From contig NZ_MEJG01000001.1 of NCBI RefSeq assembly GCF_002592045.1, positions 434,001 to 498,000 of the forward strand: a DNA stretch of 64,000 nt, written 5' to 3'. Both the position numbers and the translations under genes were made by a program. This document shows positions 37,377 through 48,456 of the stretch, piece after piece. Under the pieces are notes generated by a model. That model worked only from the letters and a program-made list of their open reading frames with translations, made no database searches and was not told where the DNA came from. Source of the stretch: Parasaccharibacter apium. Its GTDB lineage: Bacteria; Pseudomonadota; Alphaproteobacteria; Acetobacterales; Acetobacteraceae. Within the stretch, counting starts at the first letter, position 1, and each line of letters begins with the position of its first letter.

Positions 37377-38650
37377 GCAGCATCTTTTTCCAAAATGTTC
37401 GGCTAATAGACCCCGCCTCCGGGCGCGATAGCATGGGCAGCCTACTCGTCGAGGACGGCCTCATCACCGCCATCGACCCCAAAGATCCTCCCAAAAATGC
37501 CCGCCTCATAGAGGGCAATGGTGCCGTCCTCTGTCCCGGCCTTGTCGATATGCGCGCTCGTTTTGATGAACCGGGGGCAGAATATCGCGAGAATATCGAC
37601 TCCGGTGCCCAGGCAGCCGTTGCCGGGGGCATTACCACCCTCGCCCTCCTCCCCGATACCGACCCCGCTATTGATAACCCCGCTCTCGTCCATTACATCC
37701 GCCGCCGGGGTGAGGAGACAGGCCTTGTCTCCATCCATCCTTACGGGGCCCTCACCAAAGGCTGCGCTGGGGGCGATATGGCCGAGATTGGCTTGCTCAA
37801 ACAAGCTGGGGCCATTGGCTTCACCGATGGAGCCCGCGCGATTGCCGATACAAAGCAAATGCGCAACCTACTCGCCTATTCTGGCTTTTTAGACACGGTC
37901 ATCATCTTACATCCAGAGGACCCCTCTCTCGCCAAAGGAGGCTGTGCCACTGCCAGCCCACAAGCGGTCAAAATGGGCCTACCGCAAATCCCCGCCTGTG
38001 CCGAGGCTATGATGGTCGCACGCGACCTTCGCCTTGCTGCCCTCACCGGGGCGCGTATCCATTTTAGCCACATCTCCACAGGTGAGGCCCTCAGCCTCAT
38101 TGCCGCAGCCAAACAACAAGGCATCCGCGTCACCTGCGATACCGCCCCACCCTATTTCGCCATGACAGAAGCCGATATTGGGGACTTCCGCACCTACGCC
38201 AAACTCTCCCCACCCCTCCGGCAAGAGGCTGACCGGCGCGCCATCCTCGCAGGCCTCGCAGATGGCACGATTGATGCCATCGCCTCCGACCATAGCCCCG
38301 CAGATGCTGATGATAAACGCCTCCCCTTCGCCCAAGCCCGCGCAGGGGGGACCGGCCTGGTCACCTTGCTCGGCGTCACCCTACAAGCGGGCTTGCCATT
38401 GCTGGATGCGCTACGCCTTCTCACCATCGCCCCCGCCCGCCTCTTAGGACTGCCAGCAGGCACTCTCAGCATCGGCGCAGCAGCGGACCTCTGCCTTTTC
38501 GCCCCAGAGGAAGAATGGGTCGTTACAGCCGGCAGCCTACCCGGCCGTGCCCAAAATACCCCCTTTGATGGCCAAACCCTCAAAGGACGAATCCACCGCA
38601 CCTTCTATCACGGGCGAGAGGTCTTTACCGCAGAGGGGCTTTCAGCATGA
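37373..38650 (+). CDS. Dihydroorotase-like protein, probably non-catalytic (PyrC')
   Basis: A 425-residue amidohydrolase-fold protein of the class I dihydroorotase type. The metal-binding HxH after strand 1 (normally DxHxHxREPG) reads [10 protein letters not shown] at residues 59-68, so both histidines are lost. Other parts remain: [18 protein letters not shown] and the terminal amidohydrolase strand. Such PyrC' proteins are known to form a structural partner of PyrB, with an active dihydroorotase encoded elsewhere. Overlaps pyrB and plsY by 4 bases. Confidence 0.88.
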   Translation: MSSIFFQNVRLIDPASGRDSMGSLLVEDGLITAIDPKDPPKNARLIEGNGAVLCPGLVDMRARFDEPGAEYRENIDSGAQAAVAGGITTLALLPDTDPAIDNPALVHYIRRRGEETGLVSIHPYGALTKGCAGGDMAEIGLLKQAGAIGFTDGARAIADTKQMRNLLAYSGFLDTVIILHPEDPSLAKGGCATASPQAVKMGLPQIPACAEAMMVARDLRLAALTGARIHFSHISTGEALSLIAAAKQQGIRVTCDTAPPYFAMTEADIGDFRTYAKLSPPLRQEADRRAILAGLADGTIDAIASDHSPADADDKRLPFAQARAGGTGLVTLLGVTLQAGLPLLDALRLLTIAPARLLGLPAGTLSIGAAADLCLFAPEEEWVVTAGSLPGRAQNTPFDGQTLKGRIHRTFYHGREVFTAEGLSA

Positions 38651-39282
38651 GCAGCCTATTCCACTGGTCCCTCATGCCCCCTAGCCTCCTCGTTATCGCT
38701 CTTGCTGCTTACGGGATAGGCAGCATCCCCTTCGGCCTCCTCCTAACCGCTTTAAGTGGCCAAGGCGACATTCGCAAAATCGGCTCCGGCAATATCGGGG
38801 CTACCAATGTCCTACGCACAGGTCGCAAAGGCCTCGCCGCCGCAACCCTTCTGCTTGATGCCCTAAAAGGGTTACTCGCCGTCCTACTTGCCCAAGCCCT
38901 CTCCCCCCTTAACACCGCCCTTTGCCTCTCCGTAGCTGGGTGTGCTGCTGTGCTTGGCCATTGCTTCCCCCTCTGGCTCGGCTTCCGCGGCGGGAAGGGC
39001 GTTGCAACAGGCATCGGCGTCTTTTGGGGCATGTGCTGGCCTGTCGGGCTGCTCTGTACCATCCTATGGCTAGCGGGGGTACGGCTGAGCAGGATTTCCT
39101 CTGTCGGTGCATTGCTTGCCTTTTTATCTGCGCCATTTCTGATGGTTGCTTTCTCGCTAGCCCCCATCCTCTCCGCCCGCCCTATTGCAGCAACCTGCAT
39201 CACCATTCTTATCCTCTTGCGGCATCATGGTAACATCACCCGCCTCATTAACGGAACAGAGCCACGCATCGGCCAAAAATGA
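38647..39282 (+). CDS. plsY: Acyl-phosphate glycerol-3-phosphate acyltransferase
   Basis: Inner-membrane enzyme making lysophosphatidic acid. Three PlsY motifs are visible: GSIPFGLL near residue 26, [12 protein letters not shown] near 49 and [12 protein letters not shown] near 113. Five hydrophobic segments, 211 residues. Overlaps pyrC' and dprA by 4 bases each. Confidence 0.96.
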   Translation: MSSLFHWSLMPPSLLVIALAAYGIGSIPFGLLLTALSGQGDIRKIGSGNIGATNVLRTGRKGLAAATLLLDALKGLLAVLLAQALSPLNTALCLSVAGCAAVLGHCFPLWLGFRGGKGVATGIGVFWGMCWPVGLLCTILWLAGVRLSRISSVGALLAFLSAPFLMVAFSLAPILSARPIAATCITILILLRHHGNITRLINGTEPRIGQK

Positions 39283-40520
39283 CCACATCTAGCCCCCTTA
39301 TGGCGGCCCCCACAGCAGCAGAACGACTCGCCCAAATCCGCCTCGCCCGCACTAAAGGAATCGGCACCGCCACCTTTAGCAAATTGATGGGCCTGTATAG
39401 CTCCGCCACACAAGCGATAGAGGCCCTCCCCACTCGTGCCCGTCTGACAGGCCGCCCCGCCCCCCTCATCCCTTCGCAAACCGCCATAGAGGATGAAATT
39501 GCATGGCTTGCCCAGCGCGGTGGTGCCCATCTCCTCCGTTCCGACTCCGCCTATCCACACCTCCTTACCCTTCTTCCCAACGCCCCGATTCTCCTCTTTG
39601 CCCAAGGCAACACAGCCCTCCTCTCCTCCCAATCAGTCGCCATTGTGGGCGCGCGCAATGCCTCTAACCCCGCTCTAAAACTCACCGAGCAATTCGCAAC
39701 AGGCTTAGCAGAATCCGGCATCACGATTATCTCCGGCCTCGCCCGCGGGATTGATGGTGCCGCCCATCGCGGGGCCTTACCCTTCAGGCGGACAATCGCC
39801 GCCCTCCCCGGCGGGCTAGATGTTACCTACCCGCCCGAACATGCCGCCCTCCAAGCAGACATCGCCCAACAAGGCTGCTTAATTACGGAATATCCCCCCG
39901 GCACTACAGCCAATGCCCGCCATTTCCCACGCCGTAACCACCTCATCGCCGGCCTATCACGCGGTTGCTTGTTAGTTGAGGCCGCCCATCGCTCCGGCAC
40001 CCTCATCACAGCCCGACTCGCCCTAAACTATAAACGCCTTCTTTTTGCCATCCCCGGCTTCCCGCAGGACCCACGCTCCCGCGGGGGGAACGACCTCCTC
40101 CGCCACAATAAAGCCCTCTTGGTGGAGCGTTACCAAGATATCCTAACCCACCTCAATAATACCCCCTTATCAGCCCATAATCCCGCCGCATGGGAGCGAC
40201 CACCCGCACGGCAAGCCTCCCTCTTTGCACCACCCCCACCGGCACCGCTACCACCGGCAGCAGCAGTATCAACATCACCAATATCAACGCCGCCCACCTC
40301 CCCACCCCAATCGCCATCCCCCACCATGCCGGATGATCAAAACAACGATTCCGATAAAAAAAATATACTCTCCCTCCTCGCGCATACCCCCTCCACGGTT
40401 GACGAGATTGCCTCACGCTGTCAGTTGTCCATCTCAGCAGTTGCAGCCATACTCATTGAGCTGGAGATAAATGGTGCCATCCAACGCCACGAGGACGGCA
40501 CCCTGACCACTCTCAGCTAA
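39279..40520 (+). CDS. dprA: DNA processing protein DprA
   Basis: Loads RecA on incoming single-stranded DNA during transformation. An N-terminal helical part is followed by the Rossmann-like core ([62 protein letters not shown]). A Pro/Ser-rich linker of about 40 residues leads to a C-terminal winged helix ([20 protein letters not shown]). 413 residues. Placed between plsY and topA, the usual alphaproteobacterial order. Confidence 0.96.
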   Translation: MTTSSPLMAAPTAAERLAQIRLARTKGIGTATFSKLMGLYSSATQAIEALPTRARLTGRPAPLIPSQTAIEDEIAWLAQRGGAHLLRSDSAYPHLLTLLPNAPILLFAQGNTALLSSQSVAIVGARNASNPALKLTEQFATGLAESGITIISGLARGIDGAAHRGALPFRRTIAALPGGLDVTYPPEHAALQADIAQQGCLITEYPPGTTANARHFPRRNHLIAGLSRGCLLVEAAHRSGTLITARLALNYKRLLFAIPGFPQDPRSRGGNDLLRHNKALLVERYQDILTHLNNTPLSAHNPAAWERPPARQASLFAPPPPAPLPPAAAVSTSPISTPPTSPPQSPSPTMPDDQNNDSDKKNILSLLAHTPSTVDEIASRCQLSISAVAAILIELEINGAIQRHEDGTLTTLS

Positions 40521-40577
40521 CGGGCAACGCCCAACTGCCGAATCGTCAGTTAAGACATCAAAGACCGGGAAAAACTC

Positions 40578-43275
40578 ATGGCCGTGAAGAATGTTGTGGT
40601 TGTCGAAAGCCCCGCCAAGGCAAAAACCATCAACCGTTATCTCGGCAGCGACTACACTGTCATCGCCTCATTTGGCCATGTACGGGACCTCCCTCCAAAA
40701 GATGGCAGCGTCCGCCCAGATGAGAACTTCGCTATGTCGTGGCAAACTGATGAGCGCGGCTCCAAGCAAATCACCGCCATTGCCAAAGCCCTCAAAGGGG
40801 CTAGCAAACTCATTCTCGCTACCGACCCTGATAGAGAGGGCGAGGCCATCTCATGGCATGTCCGCAGCGCACTAGAGGAAAAGAAACTCCTCAAAGGCAT
40901 TGAGGTCGAGCGCGTCACGTTTAACGAAATCACCAAAAACGCCATCGCCGCGGCCATGAAGGCCCCCCGCACGCTAGACCGCCCCCTTATTGATGCTTAT
41001 CTCGCCCGCCGTGCGCTAGATTATCTCGTTGGCTTCACCCTCTCCCCCGTCCTCTGGCGCAAGCTACCCGGCAGCCGCAGTGCAGGGCGCGTCCAATCTG
41101 TGGCCCTACGCCTCATCTGCGAACGAGAAGCAGAGATTGAAGTCTTTAAAGCAAAAGAATATTGGAGTGTAGAAGGCCTCTTTACCACACCTAAAAAGGC
41201 CGATTTTTCCGCCAAATTAACCCATCTTGAGGGCAAAAAGCTCGACCAATTCGCCCTTCCTGATGAAGCTACAGCCCATAAAGCGCGTGACCTCGTCCGC
41301 GCCTCGGCTCTCAGCGTCCGCAAGATTGAGCGCAAACGCACACGCCGCAACCCCGCCCCTCCCTTCACCACCTCCACCCTCCAGCAAGAAGCCTCCCGCA
41401 AGCTGGGCATGAGCGCACAAACCACCATGCGCACCGCTCAACAGCTTTATGAAGGGGTGGACCTCAATGGCGAGACGGTCGGCCTTATCACCTATATGCG
41501 TACCGATGGCGTTACAATGGCCACAGAGGCAGTACAAGCCATCCGCTCCCATATCAACACAGCTTTCGGCAAGGATTACTGCCCCGCCAAACCCCGCTCT
41601 TACGCCACAAAAGCCAAAAACGCACAGGAAGCCCACGAGGCCATCCGCCCCACCGATGTATCTCGCACGCCCGATGCCGTTGCTGCCGTCCTCACAGCGG
41701 ACCAAAAACGCCTTTATGAGCTGATTTGGAAGCGTTCTGTCGCCTCTCAAATGCAATCGGCAGAACTCGACCAAACAGCCATTACCATCGGCGATAATAC
41801 CGACCAAACCCTCCTGCGTGCTACAGGCTCCATCATCGCCTTTGATGGTTTTTTAAAACTCTATATCGAAGGCCATGACGATAAAGATAAAAACAACGAT
41901 GACGACCAAAATCGCCTCCTCCCCGCGATGGCAAAAGGCGACTCGCTAACCACAAAAGACGTCAAAGCCGAGCAACATTTCACCCAACCACCACCGCGCT
42001 ACTCCGAGGCCTCTCTCGTTAAAAAAATGGAAGAAATCGGCATCGGTCGCCCTTCCACCTATGCGTCCATCCTCAGCGTCCTGCGCGACCGCAACTATGT
42101 CCGTCTCGAGGCCCGCCGCTTTATCCCAGAGGATCGCGGTCGGCTCGTTACCGCCTTCCTCACCTCCTTCTTCCAACGCTATGTCGATACAGGCTTCACC
42201 GCCTCGCTTGAGACGCAACTTGATGATATTTCCGATGGTCGAGCCGATTGGCATGATGTCATGTCCGCGTTCTGGCAGGACTTCTCCGCAACCGTTGCCA
42301 AAACAAAAGACCTCAAAATCTCCGATGTAATTGATGCGTTGGATCAAGACCTCGGCAATCATTTCTTCCCCCCCGCCCAGATGGCAGCGACCCACGCCAT
42401 TGCCCTTCCTGCACGGATGGGCGGCTCGGCCTCAAATTAGGGCGTCATGGGGCCTTCCTTGGCTGCTCCAACTATCCAGAATGTCGCACCACACGGCCTC
42501 TCACCGTTGATAATGGCGAGGACACCGCCCTCCCCGATGGGATGCGCCTGCTCGGCCATGACCCCGCCACTGGGGAGGACATCACCCTCCGCCGTGGCCC
42601 TTACGGTCTTTATGTCCAACGTGGCGAACCCGACCCAGAGGATAAAAAAGCCAAACCCAAACGCGCCACCATCCCCAAAGACCGCAACGGAGAGGAACTC
42701 ACCCTTAAAGAAGCCATCGGCCTCCTCTCCCTCCCTCGCGATGTCGGCCCCCATCCAGAAACAGGCGAAATGATCACCGCGGGCTTAGGCCGCTTCGGAC
42801 CTTTCGTAAAAATGGGCAGCATTTATGGCACGCTCAGCAAAGATGATGACGTCCTCACCATTGGGCTCAATCGCGCTGTCGATGCCTTAGCCAAAAAACT
42901 CGCCTCTATCCGCGCATTAGGCACACACCCCAAGGATGGCGAAGCCGTTATAGTCCGCAAAGGCCGATTCGGCCCCTATGTGCAGCATGGGCAACTCATC
43001 GCCACCCTCCCTAAAGGGGATTCAATGGATGATATTACCCTAGAGGAAGCCCTCGCCTTATTGGATGAAAAAGGCAAACCCCTAAAGGGCGGGCGCAAAA
43101 CAGCTACAAAAAAGACCACCACCAAAAAACGACCACGCAAAAAACCACAGCCAGAAAGACTACATCCAAAAAGGCTGCATCATCATCCAAAAGCAAAACT
43201 ACAACTCAAAAAGCCAAAACCGCTAAGGCCAAAATGGCCAATACAACAGCAGATAAAGACGATATGCCTTTTTAA
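40578..43275 (+). CDS. topA: DNA topoisomerase I, with two apparent 1-base frameshifts
   Basis: Type IA topoisomerase that relaxes negative supercoils. The toprim domain has VESPAKAKTI and TDPDREGEAISWH; the active-site tyrosine is in LITYMRTDGVT. The first frame stops at 42440. A second frame carries the zinc-ribbon part (HCPSCTDGR, then CSNYPEC) and the repeated C-terminal domains; a third carries a Lys/Thr/Ala-rich tail ending KDDMPF at 43275. Restoring one base in the 7-C run at 42368-42374 and one in the 6-A run at 43124-43129 gives one continuous protein of about 900 residues. Most likely one real gene with consensus errors. Confidence 0.9.
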
Positions 43276-43424
43276 CTTTCCTTCCTTAATAAATGCCTCA
43301 TAATAGCCAGGAATGCCCCTTACCCTGCATTCCCGTCGGCTGTCCTGCGCCTCAATTCTCCCGTGCAGGCAGTATATCTTTCCTCTTGCCCCCCTTCTTT
43401 TCCACCTTTTGTAGCATCGCGCTC

Positions 43425-45281
43425 ATGATGTCAGCCTGCCACCCTTTGCGCCGAATCTTCGCAAACTCTGCTCAGCTTACCCTGTGCGGGGTTTTACTCG
43501 TTAGTCTTGAAACCCCCTCCCAAGCCCGTGCTAAATCCACCTCTTTTTGGCACAATTTTATTCAACGTCTCACGCCAGAAGACGGCAACACAGCACATAT
43601 AGCCACTCATCCACCAACTCCCACAATTACCCCATCGCTTGTAAAACCCGCCCCAACGACCACGGCAGAACCCGCTCTCACAGCCCCTATCGCCTTGAGC
43701 GATGATGATAAACAAACACAACAGACACTCACTGCCGCATTAAACTTCATGATTCCCCGGCTACTAACGGCCCATACACCGCAAACATTATGCCTCTGGG
43801 GTATGCAAGCTCTGCTCCAAATGCAGTCTGCCGCCAATATATCTCAACCTAAATTGACCCTTACATTACACCCTACACGCCTCACACTTCTCCACGGGAC
43901 ACGCATCGCCTTTAATGAGCTTCCCCCCAGCGCGGATGATATACCTGGGTGGAGCCAGATAAGCACACGCTTCATCGCGGCCTTACATTACAATTTCCCA
44001 GAGCGTTACCCCCAAAATGACAATGCCCTGCTTACATCCTTTCTCAATGGCCTACTCTCTAAGCTAGACCCTTATTCCCGCTACTTGCCCCCCAACCACA
44101 CCAACACACCTCTCCCGGCTGCCCCCCCCTCCCCAGCTTCTGCCAGTATCGGCGTAACATTACGCCCCTCACACTCTCATTTTCCTATTGTAAGTGCTAT
44201 CAATCTTAATAGCCCCCTTTGGGACGCAGGAATCACACCAGGTGATAGGCTTATCAGCCTAAATCGCCATAGCACTCGCAAAATGACAGTTAAGGAGCTA
44301 CAAACCTTACTTACCGGCCCAACAGGTAGCACGGTCGAACTCGGCTTTCGCCTTCAAGATGGACAACATCTTACACGCTCTTTCACACGCAGCATCATGG
44401 CAGAAGAAAGCGTATTCCCCGACCATATAGGCCCTCTACCCATCTTACATATAACGCATTTTTCAAGCCGCACCGCCGAGGAAATCAGCCAATATCTATC
44501 CACTTTCTTCCCTAACAGCGCTGCGGAGGGTGACCTATCATCCCCTCCCCCCCTCCAAACGCGGCCAATACCCCTCCCCGGTCTTATCTTAGACCTCCGC
44601 GGCAATCATGGCGGTATTCTCCAACAAGCCGTCATGACAGCCGCCTTATTTCTAGATCATGGCATCATCGCTACGACAGAAGGACGCGCCGCCGAATCCA
44701 GCCATGTATGGAGTATTCAAGGCGGAGACCTTACCAACAACACCTCACTAGCCTTATTGGTGGATAAAGATACAGGCAGCGCAGCCGAAGCCCTTGCCGC
44801 CGCCTTAGCAGATCACCGACGCGCTGTTATTATAGGTAGTACAAGTTTCGGCAAAGGCATGGTCCAAATTTCTTCCACCTTGCCCAATGCCGGTCACCTC
44901 ACCCTTACATGGGCCCGCATCACAGCCCCACAAGGATGGCCCCTACAAAGTTTAGGCGTTATCCCCCAGCTTTGTACCTCTCCTAACAGTCAGTTTTCTC
45001 TCAAAGACCAACTCTCTGCTTTACGAGATGGTCACTCCCTCATGGCAACACCCCTTCAAAACGCACGCTCTCTTCGTGAAAATAGCCCCCTAAACACACG
45101 TCTCTCCTTACGCTCTGTCTGCCCTCCCGCCCCATCTAGCCCTCACGACCTCTCTACAGCTCAAATTCTAGTATCCACACCGCATGTTTATCAGGCCGCA
45201 CTTCTCAGTGTCCCTGACATCAATTCACCCCCTCTCCCCTCTCAAAACGATGCTGCACCCCCATCATCTCCCACCCCTTAA
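43425..45281 (+). CDS. S41-family carboxyl-terminal processing protease
   Basis: Periplasmic serine protease. The start at 43425 gives a signal peptide (RRIFANSAQLTLCGVLLV, cleavage after ARA). A PDZ domain follows (about residues 240-330, SASIGVTLRPS to GSTVELGF). The S41 core has LPGLILDLRGNHGG, the nucleophile serine in GSAAEALAAALADH near residue 450 and the catalytic lysine in SFGKGMVQ near 475. The N-terminal 200 residues are divergent from CtpA. The frame opens earlier at 43293, but that stretch precedes the signal peptide. It lies downstream of topA. Confidence 0.88.
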   Translation: MMSACHPLRRIFANSAQLTLCGVLLVSLETPSQARAKSTSFWHNFIQRLTPEDGNTAHIATHPPTPTITPSLVKPAPTTTAEPALTAPIALSDDDKQTQQTLTAALNFMIPRLLTAHTPQTLCLWGMQALLQMQSAANISQPKLTLTLHPTRLTLLHGTRIAFNELPPSADDIPGWSQISTRFIAALHYNFPERYPQNDNALLTSFLNGLLSKLDPYSRYLPPNHTNTPLPAAPPSPASASIGVTLRPSHSHFPIVSAINLNSPLWDAGITPGDRLISLNRHSTRKMTVKELQTLLTGPTGSTVELGFRLQDGQHLTRSFTRSIMAEESVFPDHIGPLPILHITHFSSRTAEEISQYLSTFFPNSAAEGDLSSPPPLQTRPIPLPGLILDLRGNHGGILQQAVMTAALFLDHGIIATTEGRAAESSHVWSIQGGDLTNNTSLALLVDKDTGSAAEALAAALADHRRAVIIGSTSFGKGMVQISSTLPNAGHLTLTWARITAPQGWPLQSLGVIPQLCTSPNSQFSLKDQLSALRDGHSLMATPLQNARSLRENSPLNTRLSLRSVCPPAPSSPHDLSTAQILVSTPHVYQAALLSVPDINSPPLPSQNDAAPPSSPTP

Positions 45282-45316
45282 CAAAGTTATTTTACATATA
45301 TTGAAAGGACATTCCG

Positions 45317-45673
45317 TTGTTTTTCGGCCTTAAAACCGGCTTCTGGATACGCGCCACCCTCCGCCGCCTCAACCAAAATGGCCTCATCGCCGCTATCGCC
45401 CAAAAAGGGGATGAGGACGCAGGCAGCATTTTTATCGTCCTTGCTTCAAAAGACGGTCACCGTGCTATCTTACAAGAGCAAGATACCCACTGGTATCGGC
45501 AAGAATTTCATTCCACCGAGACCGAAACAGCCGCTCAACAGACCACACAGTATCTCGAACGACAAAAAAATATCGATCCCGATTTATGGATTATCGAAAT
45601 TGACGTCACCGACATCACATACCCTTTAGAGAAGGAACTCGGTACACGGCGATTTCACGAAACTGGATCATAA
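45317..45673 (+). CDS. DUF1491 family protein
   Basis: A 118-residue soluble protein that I recognise as DUF1491, widespread in Alphaproteobacteria and of unknown function. Typical parts are KTGFWIRATLRR, GSIFIVLASKDG and LWIIEID. The start is TTG, supported by AAAGGA 7 bases upstream. It follows the S41 protease after 35 bases and may share its transcript. Confidence 0.82.
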   Translation: MFFGLKTGFWIRATLRRLNQNGLIAAIAQKGDEDAGSIFIVLASKDGHRAILQEQDTHWYRQEFHSTETETAAQQTTQYLERQKNIDPDLWIIEIDVTDITYPLEKELGTRRFHETGS

Positions 45674-45835
45674 GCGCACCCCTAGCGCAAACATACAGCC
45701 CACTAACCTGTAACCAATAGGCCACATCCTATCTCGTTCAATAACGCCAAATGCAGCTATAACCAATTCATCCATTGCTTTTGCCTTCCTTTTCAGTGAA
45801 AAGGATAACCATCTGTCTGGTTGGAGAGTAATTAC

Positions 45836-46981
45836 ATGACTGCACGCACCTCCATTACATCACTGCTGGCCCGTGGTGCCTGTGCCGCCTGCCTGTCAGC
45901 CATGGCGTTTGGTGCGGCAAAAGCTCAGCCCGTCCGCGGTCTTTATGTTGCCGGGGCAGCTGGGGCAAGCTTCAACCAATCACAAACAGTCAACCCACAC
46001 ACAAAGCTCTTTCCCCATGGTCGTGATGATTATACGACAGGCATCACCGGCCTCGGTAGCATCGGCTGGGGTCTAGGCAACGGTTTCCGCGTGGAAGTCG
46101 AGGGGAACTACCGCAATAACCGTCTCTCCCGCTTCCACTCCCCAGGGTTTAGCTCCACCGCCCACGGCCACCAGCAAAAATATGGCGGTATGGCGAACGC
46201 CTTGTTCGATATGGATATCGGCCAAAACTGGATCTACCCCTATTTTGGATTCGGTATCGGCTATGCACGGCAGTTTACCAACACCACCATCCAAGGGACA
46301 GGGGCCAATAAAGGCTTCCGTCAACGTGTTGATGACGGCGCCAATGGCTTCGCCTATCAAGGCATCTTCGGCACATCCCTGCCTATTCCGTGGGTCGTTG
46401 GTCTTTCCACCACGATGGAATATCGCTTCTACACCATTACAGGCCATCATCGCCATTACGCGGAGGCCAGCTATAACATTGCCAATGCTGATAGCGGACC
46501 TGTAGGCGGCCGCCGTAGCAGCCGGACCGACTTCAACCATTCTTTGATGCTCGGCTTGCGGTATGAGTTCAACCCGGCCCCACCACCGCCCAAACCAACT
46601 CAAGCCATTGCTGCACCTGCCCCTGCGCCCGTCCGCACCTATCTTGTCTTTTTCGATTGGGACCGCGATACATTATCCGACCGTGCCCGCTCAATCGTAG
46701 AGACCGCCGCGCGTAACTCTACCTCCGCGCAATTCACCCGCATCCAAGTAAATGGCCATGCCGATTCTTCTGCCGTTCATCCTGGCAGTCAAAAAGCAAA
46801 CAGCTATAATATGTCCCTCTCCCTCCGTCGTGCTCAAAGCGTCAAGGCAGAATTAATCCGCGATGGTGTTCCTGCCGGTGTGATTAATATCCATGGCTTC
46901 GGCGATACCCAACCGCTGGTTTCTACACGCCCTGGTACGGTAGAACCACAAAATCGTCGCGTTGAGATCGACTTCCAATGA
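45836..46981 (+). CDS. OmpA-family outer membrane protein
   Basis: 381 residues: signal peptide (cleavage after AKA, before QPVRGLYV), an eight-stranded beta-barrel-like N-terminal domain with alternating aromatic and Gly-rich strands, a Pro/Ala hinge (APPPPKPTQAIAAPAPAP) and a C-terminal OmpA peptidoglycan-binding domain (YLVFFDWDRDTLSD, VNGHADSS, NMSLSLRRAQSVKAEL, GFGDTQPLV). It anchors the outer membrane to the wall. ATG 45836 follows GGAGAG. The 162-base region upstream should hold its promoter; I cannot place it. A strong terminator follows. Confidence 0.93.
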   Translation: MTARTSITSLLARGACAACLSAMAFGAAKAQPVRGLYVAGAAGASFNQSQTVNPHTKLFPHGRDDYTTGITGLGSIGWGLGNGFRVEVEGNYRNNRLSRFHSPGFSSTAHGHQQKYGGMANALFDMDIGQNWIYPYFGFGIGYARQFTNTTIQGTGANKGFRQRVDDGANGFAYQGIFGTSLPIPWVVGLSTTMEYRFYTITGHHRHYAEASYNIANADSGPVGGRRSSRTDFNHSLMLGLRYEFNPAPPPPKPTQAIAAPAPAPVRTYLVFFDWDRDTLSDRARSIVETAARNSTSAQFTRIQVNGHADSSAVHPGSQKANSYNMSLSLRRAQSVKAELIRDGVPAGVINIHGFGDTQPLVSTRPGTVEPQNRRVEIDFQ

Positions 46982-47024
46982 GATAGATCATCATCACTTT
47001 ACTTGATGATACACATCACATTAA

Positions 47025-47059
47025 AAAAACCGACATTGCCAACGGCCATGTCGGTTTTT
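47025..47059. terminator. Bidirectional terminator after the OmpA-type gene
   Basis: AAAAACCGACAT and ATGTCGGTTTTT pair perfectly over 12 bases around an 11-base loop. T-tracts follow in both directions, so it can serve the OmpA gene and the convergent lipoprotein gene. Confidence 0.93.
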
Positions 47060-47124
47060 CCATAACACTACATTTAAAAAATAATGGGCGGGATATTTCT
47101 ATAAACACCCACCCATATTTATAG

Positions 47125-47691
47125 TTACTTACTTGTACTCTGCCCCGCAGCCTTGTGCGCCACAATACGACGTTTATGCACGGGTGTTACAGGCTTAACC
47201 GCTGCTTCCACAGGCGGGGTTGCAGCCGTAGTCGCCGCAGGTTGCTCTACAGAAACCTTCACCGTCAACATACGACGTGGCTGAGCAGACCCAGGGATTA
47301 ATTCAACTGAAAATGAATCTTCACCCTTATAATCTACCGCCGGCGTATATTCCACATAGGTACGATTATCATAGCTATAGAGAAAAGCTTTCCCATGCTC
47401 AGGAGGTGGTACAACTCCAAAGGACACGTAACTCCCCCCACCGCCTTTGCTAACAGCAAAAGGACACATACCCCCATCACCGGCCATTACGGTCATCATC
47501 ACACTCATCCGCCCTGTCGCATCCGTCTGCAACGGGGATACCTCACAATGGGCCGCACGTTTTTCATTCGCAAAGGGATTAGGTAAAATCCCCCCATTAT
47601 CCGGTGCTTTTTTCTGATTCGCAGCACATCCCCCAAGAGCAAGAAGAGCCGTTGCGACAACTCCTACCTGTAAAAAACCACTCCGTTGCAC
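47125..47691 (-). CDS. Probable lipoprotein of unknown function
   Basis: A short basic start and hydrophobic segment lead to a lipobox (LALGGC) with the lipidated cysteine near residue 22. The mature part has four further features: a Cys pair (AAHCEVS, GGMCPF), VEYTPAVDYKGEDSFSVEL typical of a small beta-sandwich, a Thr/Ala/Pro-rich linker and a basic tail. I chose the GTG at 47691 because GAGGAGG lies 5 bases upstream; the longer frame to 47712 contains that site. Convergent with the OmpA-type gene; function unknown. Confidence 0.8.
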   Translation of the reverse strand: MQRSGFLQVGVVATALLALGGCAANQKKAPDNGGILPNPFANEKRAAHCEVSPLQTDATGRMSVMMTVMAGDGGMCPFAVSKGGGGSYVSFGVVPPPEHGKAFLYSYDNRTYVEYTPAVDYKGEDSFSVELIPGSAQPRRMLTVKVSVEQPAATTAATPPVEAAVKPVTPVHKRRIVAHKAAGQSTSK

Positions 47692-47890
47692 AGCAACCTC
47701 CTCAACAAACATAAAAAATAGACGGGGTTATGAGAGGCACAAATCCTCACACACTACCTTCACATGAGCACGATACGCCTTCAATTGGTTCATGAAAATG
47801 CAATCCCGCATATTTCTTTCACTCCCTAGGGCAGACTTTCTTATAAGAGCATGATATGAGGCGAAGGACCTGTTAGCGGGAGTCTTCCTC

Positions 47891-48424
47891 ATGCCTTTTC
47901 TGTTCCCCGGCCAGTCCCTGATCAAAGCTGGGCTAGCCCTTTCCACTGCGTTCCTTCTTCTCTGTGCCCCCGCCGCGCAAGCAGCCAGCTGCCATCCCTC
48001 TGAGGCCGACCACGCAGCCTTTAACTTAGCCGGTTTAAAATCCGAGCTTATGGTCACAGCCCTCTCCTGCCATACGCAAGACCGCTACAACCAATTTGTT
48101 AATCGGTTTCGCCCTATCTTGGCCGAATCAGAAAAAAGACTCGATTCCTACTTCCGCCGTACTTTTGGCAACCAAGCCCAAAGAAAGCACGATGACTACA
48201 TCACTCAACTAGCGGATATACAATCGCTCGGTGGTCTCAAATCAGGTACAGCCTTCTGCGCCCAACGCGTCCCTATGTATGATGAGGTTGATGCCCTAGA
48301 CGATTCTAACTCCGACCTCGCCCATTATGCCGAGGCCAAAGACATCGCCCAACCCGCATCATATGAGAGCTGTACAGCCCCACCCGCACCTCACCACACA
48401 CATATTCGAGCACGTCACCGCTAG
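47891..48424 (+). CDS. Secreted hypothetical protein
   Basis: 177 residues with a clear signal peptide (ALSTAFLLLCAPAAQA, cleaved before ASCHPS). Mature part has four conserved-looking cysteines (SCHPSE, SCHTQD, FCAQRV, ESCTAPP) that could form two disulfides, and a His/Arg-rich end. Helical and without repeats. I do not recognise the family. It lies 32 bases before parE on the same strand, so co-transcription is possible. Confidence 0.75.
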   Translation: MPFLFPGQSLIKAGLALSTAFLLLCAPAAQAASCHPSEADHAAFNLAGLKSELMVTALSCHTQDRYNQFVNRFRPILAESEKRLDSYFRRTFGNQAQRKHDDYITQLADIQSLGGLKSGTAFCAQRVPMYDEVDALDDSNSDLAHYAEAKDIAQPASYESCTAPPAPHHTHIRARHR

Positions 48425-48456
48425 CCCCCCCTCTAAACTAATCACAGGACCACAGA

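Noticed and set aside
40225-40325. Repeat array inside dprA
   Set aside because: It is a Pro/Ser-rich linker with low-complexity codons, not a repeat with conserved units or spacers.
42542-43303. A separate gene after topA
   Set aside because: Its product is the C-terminal part of TopA; the zinc ribbon just upstream lies in the same frame, so it is the continuation of topA after a frameshift.
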